Origin: an uncultured Coleofasciculus sp.
GTDB taxonomy: Bacteria > Cyanobacteriota > Cyanobacteriia > Cyanobacteriales > Coleofasciculaceae
DNA length: 12,467 nt
Assembly: GCA_902805485.1 (NCBI GenBank)
Contig: CADCTM010000318.1
Location: 1-12,467, forward strand
Reading direction: 5' to 3'
The position numbers and the translations under genes were made by a program. Of this stretch, positions 6,993-12,467 are shown one piece after another; positions within the stretch are counted from its first letter, which is position 1; every line of letters starts with the position of its first letter. Under the pieces are notes generated by a model that saw only the letters and a list, made by a program, of their open reading frames with translations, searched no databases and had not been told where the DNA came from.

Positions 6993-9782
6993 TTAAGAAT
7001 TGGCGTTTGAGTCGCTATTCTTTTTTTTTTCAGGCTCAGGTTGGGGGTCTAATGTTTCCGGTTGAGGTAAGTCTACATCATTACTACTCACTGGCTCTAA
7101 ATTTTGTGTCGCTTCTGGATTGTCTTCACTGGAGATGTCCTTACCAGGAGCGAGTAGTCCTTGGGGTAAGGCAGGTGTTGGGTTAATTTCCCTGTCCTGT
7201 TGTTCTTGTGTGGCGGTTTCCGCTTCAAAATCTGATGCCTCTGGGATGGCTGGTGGAGGCGTCGTTGTTTCCTGAGTGCTATTTAATGAGTCAGGGTGTT
7301 GCTCTTGTGTACCGGTTTCCGCTTCAAAGACAACAGGCGTTTCTGGATCAAAGTTAACGGTTGATGCCTCAGAGACAACCTCGACTTCTGGGGAGGCGAT
7401 CGCTTCTTCCATAATGCCGTCAGTTGGCTCATCCCACTCCATCTCATCAATCACAATTTCATCTTCAAACGCAATGAGCGCTTCCGATAGGGTTTGAGCC
7501 GAAGGTCTGTTTGCACTATTGACGCTTTCTTGGTCTAACTCTAGGGCTTCTGAGGGAAATAAATCTGGCTCAAAGTCTAATTCTTCTGAAAGCCTGTTAT
7601 CGGCTTCAGGAGAAGGATTTTGAGCTGATAAATCTGATGATGTTGTTTCCGTCAGACTGGGGGAGATTAAATCATCATCCGGCCAACTTGGGAACGTGAA
7701 CTCTTCCCAATCTTCTGCGAGTAACTCATCCGACATTAAAAAGCGATCGCTTGGTAAATTAGCGGGAGTCGCGTCGGGTGTCGAATCACTACCGTCCTGC
7801 CTCCGAAAACTGCTTCTCTGGGCATCCTCAAAGCTTTCGAGGTCGTCGCTCAACTGTCGGAGGGTGTTTTGGTCTAAGCAAATTTCTCGGTCAGGATCGC
7901 TCATCTGCTCGTCCGTCACCAGCAAATCCTCTTCAGGCAAGGCGGAGATGTAGTGATCTTCAACCAAATTGACTTCGGGTTCAGGGTTATCTGTGGCTTG
8001 TAACGGTTGTGAAATTGTAGTAGGCATTGAGTCAGGCATGACTGCTGGCATTTCCTCGCTCAAGCCCATTTCCTCAAACAAATCGGTCAACGCCGCAATG
8101 GTTGTAATGGTTTCTTGCTCAACGGAATGTTCTCGGTTGGCTGATGAAGACGCTTGAGCTACTGCCTCAACTGATGAGCGAGGAGCGGCATCTGTAAAGA
8201 ATAAACCCTCCCAAGACTCGGAAGACGGCAGTGCTGACCAATCTTCTGCTTGTCCTTGCGTTGTCTCAATTGCAGGGTCTGTTAGTCCTTCAAACAGCAG
8301 TTCTTCAACCTCAGAGGAAATATTAACAGGTTCGGTTACGGCAAATCGGTTCTCCTCAATGCTGGGCATTGGCGTTTCTTGTGGCGGTGTTGCTTCTGAG
8401 TCTGAGGAAGCGGGAGCTAATTCATCTGGTTTTACTGTATTAACCAATGAGTCGCCACCAAAGAGACTTTTATATAAATCATCAATTTCCTGGCGGCGGC
8501 GATCAGAGATGATGTTGAGTTGAGCGGCTTGATTAAGTGCGTCTTCTGGAGTTAGTTCACTGTGGGGTAGTAAAGGAGTGGAGGATGTTAATGACTGATT
8601 TACAAGTTCTAGTAGGTCATCTAGATCTTGAGAGCCGCTTTGATTTGGGGTTTCTATATCCAGTTGCAGGAAAGTGTCAAAACCTCGGTCTTCTTCGCTG
8701 CCTGGGTGATCAGAATTTAGCCCTTCGATGATTTCCCAATCTTCCGAACTGAATTCGGGCGCCTTGTTTTGAGGCAGTGCCGTAAATTCTGAAGGTTGGG
8801 GCGTTGCCGCGTTTTGAGTCGCCTCAGTCGCCTCTAACTGAGAATTGCGATCGCTTTTTTGTTCTCCCAGTTTTAACCGTGGCAGCGGGAAAGGTGCCCC
8901 TTGCGGAGTAGTGGCATCATTGGAGAACTGAGTTTCTTGTCGAGGTTGAGCAGTAAGTTGGTTTGTTTTAGTTGTCGCTTCAGACACCTCCAGGGAAGAC
9001 TGCAAAAGGGTTGAAGCTTCTCGTCCCAACTGAGAAGCCAAACGATTAACTAATGCTGTAAACAGCACCTCGCCTTGAACACCCAAGTTGTGCATTTTCT
9101 CCAACCCTACGGACAAAGACTCTTGATAGCTTTGAAGATTACTTTGGAGGGTTTCAAAGATCACCCGCTGGTTAGCGTCGAGAGTAGTCAAAAGGCGATC
9201 GGATTGAGCTTGTAGGTGCTGCAATTGCTCTAGACGTTCTTGTGGGGCAATCGCGCTTCCTTTAGTTGCTGTTGTCGCGCTTGCCCAGCGTGTTTCCAAC
9301 TCGCCGAGGATTAGTCCAAACTGTTGCGTTAGGTTTGTGGTACAGCGACTGATTAACTCCTGAGAAAACTCGGAAATAAACTGCTCATGAGCTTTCTTTT
9401 GCTGGGTTAATGCAGCCATCTCCTGCTTGGTGTCTTCCAGTTGTTGAATTTCTTGGACTAAAGACTGCCGTTGTTGACGTAGAGCATCCATTTCTGCTTG
9501 CCAGGGCTGCCTTAAGTCATCTCGCAGAACGTCCATTTCTTGGCTCACCGCCTGCCTAATCTGTTGTATTAAATCAGTTGGCGCCAATGGCGTCGCTACC
9601 TGCGGCTGTCGCGATGTCACTAAATTTTGCTGCTGGGAAACTAAGTAGCTCCGCACTCGTTCCAAAACTTGGCTAGAGCGCGCGGCATCACCGTGCTTAT
9701 GCCAAGGTAGACGCGAGGCGGCATGGGGGAGGATGCCATCAATATCATCGATTAGAGATTGAATATCCATCTGAGAAGTCAC
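6993..9782 (-). CDS. Coiled-coil and acidic disordered scaffold-like protein of unknown function
   Basis: I do not recognise this 929-aa protein. Residues 5-55 (SLIDDIDGILPHAASRLPW...VLERVRSYL) look like a small folded helical module. Residues about 70-270 are Gln/Leu/Glu-rich with heptad character, a long coiled coil likely to oligomerise. From about 275 to the end the chain is Ser/Thr/Pro/Glu/Asp-rich, strongly acidic and probably disordered. It is punctuated by short hydrophobic-acidic motifs such as SLFGGD (439-444), ELLFEGL (494-500), EGLFFTD (525-531), DLFEEMG (567-573) and DLFPSE (740-745). A decapeptide FEAET(G/A)TQEQ occurs at 819-828 and 852-861. The last residues include KKK from an A10 run. 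There is no membrane segment. The GTG at 9782 has AAGGG 7 nt upstream; ATG 9770 would be too far from it. Context suggests a partner of the Hsp70-like protein. Function is not inferable beyond multivalent scaffold or client. Confidence 0.7.
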   Translation of the reverse strand: MTSQMDIQSLIDDIDGILPHAASRLPWHKHGDAARSSQVLERVRSYLVSQQQNLVTSRQPQVATPLAPTDLIQQIRQAVSQEMDVLRDDLRQPWQAEMDALRQQRQSLVQEIQQLEDTKQEMAALTQQKKAHEQFISEFSQELISRCTTNLTQQFGLILGELETRWASATTATKGSAIAPQERLEQLQHLQAQSDRLLTTLDANQRVIFETLQSNLQSYQESLSVGLEKMHNLGVQGEVLFTALVNRLASQLGREASTLLQSSLEVSEATTKTNQLTAQPRQETQFSNDATTPQGAPFPLPRLKLGEQKSDRNSQLEATEATQNAATPQPSEFTALPQNKAPEFSSEDWEIIEGLNSDHPGSEEDRGFDTFLQLDIETPNQSGSQDLDDLLELVNQSLTSSTPLLPHSELTPEDALNQAAQLNIISDRRRQEIDDLYKSLFGGDSLVNTVKPDELAPASSDSEATPPQETPMPSIEENRFAVTEPVNISSEVEELLFEGLTDPAIETTQGQAEDWSALPSSESWEGLFFTDAAPRSSVEAVAQASSSANREHSVEQETITTIAALTDLFEEMGLSEEMPAVMPDSMPTTISQPLQATDNPEPEVNLVEDHYISALPEEDLLVTDEQMSDPDREICLDQNTLRQLSDDLESFEDAQRSSFRRQDGSDSTPDATPANLPSDRFLMSDELLAEDWEEFTFPSWPDDDLISPSLTETTSSDLSAQNPSPEADNRLSEELDFEPDLFPSEALELDQESVNSANRPSAQTLSEALIAFEDEIVIDEMEWDEPTDGIMEEAIASPEVEVVSEASTVNFDPETPVVFEAETGTQEQHPDSLNSTQETTTPPPAIPEASDFEAETATQEQQDREINPTPALPQGLLAPGKDISSEDNPEATQNLEPVSSNDVDLPQPETLDPQPEPEKKKNSDSNANS
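7021..7030 (-). other. A10 homopolymer, possible slippage site linking two genes
   Basis: Ten consecutive T on the plus strand give A10 in the mRNA, read as GAA AAA AAA AAG (Glu918-Lys921) eight codons before the stop of the 929-aa protein. The frame of the downstream gene is open from here through its TTG start, with 17 intervening codons (RIATQTPILKSLNSSSR). Loss of one A in the transcript, or a +1 shift, would therefore fuse the two proteins. A sequencing error in the homopolymer would have the same appearance. Confidence 0.4.
7201..7328 (-). repeat. 29-bp direct repeat pair inside the scaffold-like gene
   Basis: Copies at 7201-7229 and 7300-7328 match at 26 of 29 bases, exactly 99 nt (33 codons) apart and in frame. 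They encode FEAETATQEQ and FEAETGTQEQ, suggesting a recent internal duplication in the disordered tail. Confidence 0.8.
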
Positions 9783-9789
9783 GGTGGAA

Positions 9790-9794
9790 CCCTT
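9790..9794 (-). promoter_or_regulatory. Ribosome binding site deciding the GTG start at 9782
   Basis: On the minus strand AAGGG lies 7 nt before GTG 9782 and 19 nt before the in-frame ATG at 9770. The spacing favours the GTG. Confidence 0.6.
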
Positions 9795-9909
9795 GACGAG
9801 AACGAATGCATTAAGAGGATTGAGATAGAAGCCTCTATCCTTAATGTTAGATTGCCCAAATCACAGACTAAAGTAGAAGGTTTGATCTGAGCCGATAAAT
9901 AATTCAGAT

Positions 9910-10011
9910 TTATCCTTGTCGGCGGTTGAAGATGCCTTGCTGTCCTGATGCGGCCTGAAATCCAGGAATTAAAAATAAAGTGACAAAAGGCAGATTGATT
10001 TTCATCATCAT
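9910..10011 (-). CDS. Tentative 33-aa ORF with signal-peptide-like hydrophobic start
   Basis: Three consecutive ATG codons (10003-10011) open an ORF starting MMMKINLPFVTLFLIPGF, a hydrophobic segment followed by Ala-Ala-Ser-Gly and a basic tail, ending at TAA 9910-9912. It resembles a short membrane or secreted peptide. Its first ATG overlaps the TGA of the preceding 66-codon ORF (ATGA), and it lies about 130 nt upstream of the scaffold-like gene on the same strand. There is no SD. It may be chance. Confidence 0.22.
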   Translation of the reverse strand: MMMKINLPFVTLFLIPGFQAASGQQGIFNRRQG

Positions 10012-10208
10012 AAACTCATTACGGCTTCTCGATGAGACTCGGTTGTCTTATCTCCAAAAGCAGATTTTTGGAGATCGATCAAATGGCGCATAATAACTGT
10101 GTACCCATTCTCCGATGATTGCTTCAAGCTCTCACAAAAATAGGAGATTGCCAGTATCTCCACAGTAGTAGAGCAATCTATGTGTGAGGAAACAACCACT
10201 GCATCCAC
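10008..10208 (-). CDS. Tentative 66-aa ORF of unknown function
   Basis: GTG at 10208 opens a 66-codon frame ending at TGA 10008-10010. The product is mostly soluble and polar with no recognised family; its later half (GYTVIMRHLIDLQKSAFGDK) could form a helix. Its end overlaps the start of a 33-aa ORF in the ATGA manner. It contains both inverted repeats of this region, and it overlaps head to head with a plus-strand small ORF, so at most one is likely to be real. Confidence 0.2.
   Translation of the reverse strand: MDAVVVSSHIDCSTTVEILAISYFCESLKQSSENGYTVIMRHLIDLQKSAFGDKTTESHREAVMSL
10050..10075. repeat. Perfect 10-bp inverted repeat with 6-nt loop
   Basis: ATCTCCAAAA (10050-10059) and TTTTGGAGAT (10066-10075) are exact reverse complements around GCAGAT. 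Neither strand carries a clean terminator T tract after the stem. It may be an operator for a dimeric regulator or a hairpin in a leader transcript. The half GGAGAT recurs in the next hairpin at 10143. Confidence 0.6.
10143..10179 (+). repeat. Two mutually exclusive hairpins
   Basis: GGAGAT (10143-10148) can pair with ATCTCC (10156-10161, 7-nt loop), while AGATTGC (10145-10151) can pair with GCAATCT (10173-10179, 21-nt loop). The left arms share bases 10145-10148, so only one stem can form. The second stem ends directly against the ATG at 10180. This is the geometry of a leader switch, but the stems are short. Confidence 0.35.
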
Positions 10209-10398
10209 CCGTCTTGCTTGTCTTGAACGGTTGGTCAGAGGATTAAACCGGAAGATTTCGCTGCTTGGATCGCTGCTGTTTCATGGATTGAGATTGGGAT
10301 CGATTCTTCTCTCAATTTGGTGGATAGCCACGCTCTATCTGTCCAACAGCGTTTACAATGTGCTTTGCCTTCATAAAAGACCGATACAGCTCACATAA
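10180..10398 (+). CDS. Tentative 72-aa small membrane protein upstream of the CRP-type gene
   Basis: ATG 10180 opens a 72-codon frame ending TAA 10396-10398, one base before the preferred ATG (10400) of the CRP-type gene, an arrangement that would allow translational coupling. The product has a polar Thr-rich start, a basic stretch near 16-25 (RLVRGLNRK) and one likely transmembrane helix at about 27-53 (SLLGSLLFHGLRLGSILLSI). No family is recognised and there is no good SD. It could equally be the untranslated leader. Confidence 0.3.
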   Translation: MCEETTTASTRLACLERLVRGLNRKISLLGSLLFHGLRLGSILLSIWWIATLYLSNSVYNVLCLHKRPIQLT

Positions 10399-10399
10399 A

Positions 10400-11080
10400 A
10401 TGAACTTGAATAACGATGATAATCATGAGTTGATTACCTTTTTTGCGGGCTTACCAGAGGCTTCTGTGGAGCAAGCGACTTCTCATGTTGTCACTCGCTC
10501 TCATCCACCAAATCGTGTCATTTTGCTGGAGAACGACTGGGGTGGCTCTGTGTACTTTATTATGGATGGCTGGGCAAAGATTCGCACCTACAACCTTGAT
10601 GGTAAAGAGGTGACTCTGAATATCTTAGGAAAAGGCGAACTCTTTGGGGAAATGGCGGCGCTGGATGAGGTGCCTCGCTCAACAGACGTAATTACCCTTA
10701 CTCAGACAATGATCGGTAGTATACCGGCTCAGGATTTTGTCCAGTTAATTCATAATGAACCGCTAGCTGGTGTCCGCTTGTCTCAGCTCATGGCGAAGCG
10801 CCTGCGTCAAGTCAATCGACGACTGCGTTTGCGCGAGTCCGATAGTACTTCGCGGGTGGCAGATACTTTGTTGTTTCTCGCAGAGGGACAGGGGAAACTG
10901 AAACAGCAAGGCACGGAAATTCCGAACTTACCTCACCGAGAGTTGAGTAGCCTCAGTGGACTAGCACGGGAAACTGTTACAAGAGTGCTGACAAAGCTGG
11001 AGAAGAAAGGGTTGATTGCTCGCGCTCAAGATATTATGTTTATCCCAGATGTGGCGGCTTTGGAGCGGATTATTGCCTAG
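10400..11080 (+). CDS. CRP/FNR family transcriptional regulator, likely cyclic-nucleotide responsive
   Basis: From ATG 10400 the protein has 226 residues. An N-terminal cyclic-nucleotide-binding domain spans about 10-125. It contains the phosphate-binding cassette GELFGEMAALDEVPRSTDV, retaining the Glu, Arg and Ser that contact cAMP in E. coli CRP, so effector binding is plausible. A long dimerisation helix follows (about 120-148, basic RLRQVNRRLRLR). The C-terminal winged HTH has the recognition helix ARETVTRVLTKLEKKG, which shares R-E-x-x-x-R with CRP, so a TGTGA-like half-site is expected. It is closer to the SYCRP1 type than to NtcA. An in-frame ATG at 10358 would add 14 residues, but these overlap a possible upstream small ORF and lie outside the domain; neither start has a clear SD. 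The targets are unknown. Confidence 0.9.
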   Translation: MNLNNDDNHELITFFAGLPEASVEQATSHVVTRSHPPNRVILLENDWGGSVYFIMDGWAKIRTYNLDGKEVTLNILGKGELFGEMAALDEVPRSTDVITLTQTMIGSIPAQDFVQLIHNEPLAGVRLSQLMAKRLRQVNRRLRLRESDSTSRVADTLLFLAEGQGKLKQQGTEIPNLPHRELSSLSGLARETVTRVLTKLEKKGLIARAQDIMFIPDVAALERIIA

Positions 11081-11247
11081 GTTAAAAACATAAACTGTTT
11101 AAAAAATTAACCAGCGCTAATCAATGCCGCTCTTGGCATAAATACAGAGGTTTTGTCATCACTGCTGCGATTGGTTAGGCTAGAAGCGTCTACCTGCTTG
11201 AACGTCGATTTTCTCTCTTCATTCCCTCTATATAACTTCAAATTTTT

Positions 11248-11793
11248 ATGAGTTTCAAAAAAATCCTTGTCGCTATTGACAATTCGCCCCTCTGCCCCTA
11301 CGTTTTTGAGGCAACACTGGAATTAGCCCAGTCCAATCAAGGGTTAATTAAGCTACTTCATTGTATTAGTGCAGAAGGAATCGCTGAACCAATGCTTCCC
11401 TCTGTTAGCCTTGACGCTACTATGCCGTCAACGCTTATGGTGAATGACTACGAAACTCAACACATCTTGATGGAAAGGCAGTTGGAGGAGGGAAAGGCGC
11501 TCTTAAAACAATACGGTGAAGCGGCGAGTCGTCACGGAGTCGCCACAGAATCAGAATGCTTGGTTGGGGACGCAGGTCATCAGCTTTGTGAAGTGGCGAA
11601 AGTTTGGGCTGCCGATTTAGTTATTGTCGGGCGCCGAGGTCGCACAGGACTAGCGGAAGCGTTTCTGGGGAGCGTAAGTAACTATGTCGTCCATCATGCT
11701 CCCTGTTCGGTATTAGTGGTTCAGGAAGTCGGTTCTGAGTCAGTGACAGCGTATAGTGACCAAACACTCCTAGGAGGCGATCGCCCCCTCTAG
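11248..11793 (+). CDS. Universal stress protein (UspA family), ATP-binding type
   Basis: The 181-aa single-domain Usp begins KKILVAIDNS with Asp11 in the usual place after strand 1. The ATP-binding signature G-2x-G-9x-G-S is present at Gly128, Gly131, Gly141, Ser142 (GRRGRTGLAEAFLGS), followed by APCSVLVV at 151-158, the terminal strand. An insertion at about 45-75 and a 20-residue polar tail make it longer than the 140-aa minimal form, as is common in cyanobacteria. It is soluble and expected to be a dimer. It lies 167 nt after the CRP-type gene in the same direction. A TATAAC at 11231 is too close to the ATG to be a convincing promoter. A role in stress signalling is by family only. Confidence 0.92.
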   Translation: MSFKKILVAIDNSPLCPYVFEATLELAQSNQGLIKLLHCISAEGIAEPMLPSVSLDATMPSTLMVNDYETQHILMERQLEEGKALLKQYGEAASRHGVATESECLVGDAGHQLCEVAKVWAADLVIVGRRGRTGLAEAFLGSVSNYVVHHAPCSVLVVQEVGSESVTAYSDQTLLGGDRPL

Positions 11794-11852
11794 TCAGGAG
11801 GCAGGTTAAATTGAAGATCGCTCACATGGTTTACCAATCTGAATAAGCCCTC

Positions 11853-12467
11853 ATGCATGATGATGCCCAAGCTTCTTGCCCCGATCCTTCTCAAGACCCT
11901 AAAAACCAGTCTTTAACGTCAGAGACTGAACCGACTATTGGCAATGCGGATGTCGGTGAGGATGCAGAGCAAGATGCCTTAATCGATTCTACGGCTCACA
12001 CTGAGGGATTTTCCCGGCCCCCGGTGAGCGAAAAGCTCAAAACACCACCCTTAGCGATGGTGGAAACGGCTTTTCTTGCGAGTACCGCCAGCTTGCTTTG
12101 GCTGATTAATTATTACTTTCCCGTGGGACCTGTGTTGCGGATGTTTTTTCCGCTCCCGATCGCTTTGGTCTACCTACGCTGGGGAAACCGTGCCTCCTGG
12201 ATGGCAGCGCTGGTTTCGGGGCTGTTACTGTCGGTGCTGATGGGACCTACCCGCAGCATTCTCTTTTTCATCCCCTTTGCGATTATGGGCGTCCAGTTGG
12301 GGGCGATGTGGAAACGAGGCACAGGTTGGCTATTTTCAATCAGTACAGGGGCGCTACTGGGCACGATCGGATTCTTTTTTCGGTTTTGGCTACTCTCAAT
12401 TCTCTTAGGTGAAGACCTCTGGGTTTATGTAATGAATCAAATTACAGAACTGGCAGAGTGGGGGTTT
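11853..12467 (+). CDS. DUF2232 membrane protein, N-terminal 205 residues (runs off window)
   Basis: The frame is open from ATG 11853 to the last base without a stop; an in-frame TAA at 11844-11846 fixes the start region. Residues 1-68 are an acidic, Ser/Thr-rich, probably disordered cytoplasmic tail. From residue 69 the chain is highly hydrophobic: helices near 70-90, 95-108, 114-130, 135-150 and 158-185. Phrases such as WLINYYFPVGPVLRMFFP, MGPTRSILFFIPF and GFFFRFWLLSILLGEDLW are characteristic of the conserved cyanobacterial DUF2232 (COG4241) proteins. These are integral membrane proteins of unknown function. It starts 59 nt after the Usp gene. There is no strong SD. Confidence 0.85.
   Translation, partial: MHDDAQASCPDPSQDPKNQSLTSETEPTIGNADVGEDAEQDALIDSTAHTEGFSRPPVSEKLKTPPLAMVETAFLASTASLLWLINYYFPVGPVLRMFFPLPIALVYLRWGNRASWMAALVSGLLLSVLMGPTRSILFFIPFAIMGVQLGAMWKRGTGWLFSISTGALLGTIGFFFRFWLLSILLGEDLWVYVMNQITELAEWGF

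Larger units (their letters stand above)
9783..10399. other. Divergent intergenic region, about 0.6 kb, without a confident gene
   Basis: This stretch separates the divergent scaffold-like gene (minus) and CRP-type gene (plus), so it must hold promoters for both, but I cannot pick clear -35/-10 pairs. It contains a 10-bp perfect inverted repeat (10050-10075), two competing hairpins (10143-10179) and three weak small ORFs, each listed separately. No TGTGA-N6-TCACA CRP-type site was found. Confidence 0.7.
838..11784. repeat. HIP1 octamer GCGATCGC, eleven copies across the window
   Basis: Perfect copies start at 838, 1659, 2144, 3737, 4731, 5837, 6195, 7396, 7743, 8847 and 11777. All fall inside genes. 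This density is far above chance and is a hallmark of many cyanobacterial genomes. Confidence 0.95.

Noticed and set aside
6993..9782. Possibility that the 929-aa protein is the motility protein HmpF
   Set aside because: A coiled coil near an Hsp70-like gene recalls the HmpF/DnaK link in hormogonium motility, but the N-terminal sequence and the long acidic tail do not match what I know of HmpF.
11198..11236. Promoter for the Usp gene from TTGAAC and TATAAC
   Set aside because: The spacing is 27 nt and the -10 would leave a leader of only about 5 nt.
11811..11826. CRP-type operator before the DUF2232 gene
   Set aside because: One half-site (TCACA) is present, but the other arm matches TGTGA at only two of five positions.
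12170..12364. 64-codon minus-strand frame near the right edge
   Set aside because: It is antisense to the DUF2232 membrane gene, whose frame is clearly coding.

Overview
The window looks like a chromosomal segment of a cyanobacterium, probably a filamentous or otherwise large-genome one. It carries eleven perfect copies of the HIP1 octamer GCGATCGC, about one per 1.1 kb. Several products belong to families best known from cyanobacteria: a CSP41-like epimerase homologue, a DUF2232 membrane protein, a PRC-barrel/DUF2382 stress protein and a CRP-type regulator. There is no transposase, phage gene, tRNA, rRNA or CRISPR array, so this is ordinary chromosomal context with one poorly characterised gene pair in the middle.

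Left part, plus strand (1-2526): the last 21 codons of an unidentified gene, a seven-unit TPR protein (187-1320), and a CSP41-type NAD-binding-fold protein that lacks the catalytic Tyr (1519-2454). A strong hairpin at 2491-2526 ends this block. It faces the next block, so it may terminate transcription in both directions.

Central part, minus strand, read from 9782 down to 2557: a 929-aa coiled-coil and acidic disordered protein; a 644-aa protein with a divergent Hsp70/actin-like ATPase fold 22 nt downstream; a short-form polyprenyl-phosphate sugar-1-phosphate transferase; a PgsA-type CDP-alcohol phosphatidyltransferase; and a PRC-barrel/DUF2382 protein. The first two look like one operon and probably one functional unit. 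An A10 run at the end of the first gene could fuse them by slippage. The other three are about 85-110 nt apart, on the same strand but perhaps separately transcribed. A cell-envelope theme (exopolysaccharide priming, phospholipid synthesis) is suggested but not shown.

Right part, plus strand (10400-12467): a CRP/FNR regulator with an intact cAMP-type pocket and a CRP-like recognition helix, a universal stress protein with the ATP-binding motif, and the first 205 codons of a DUF2232 multi-spanning membrane protein that runs off the window.

The divergent intergenic region (9783-10399, about 0.6 kb) has no confident gene. It holds a perfect 10-bp inverted repeat, a pair of mutually exclusive hairpins and three weak small ORFs, two of which overlap as ATGA. 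The strongest candidates for something undescribed are the scaffold/Hsp70-like pair with its A10 slippage site, and this structured divergent region.
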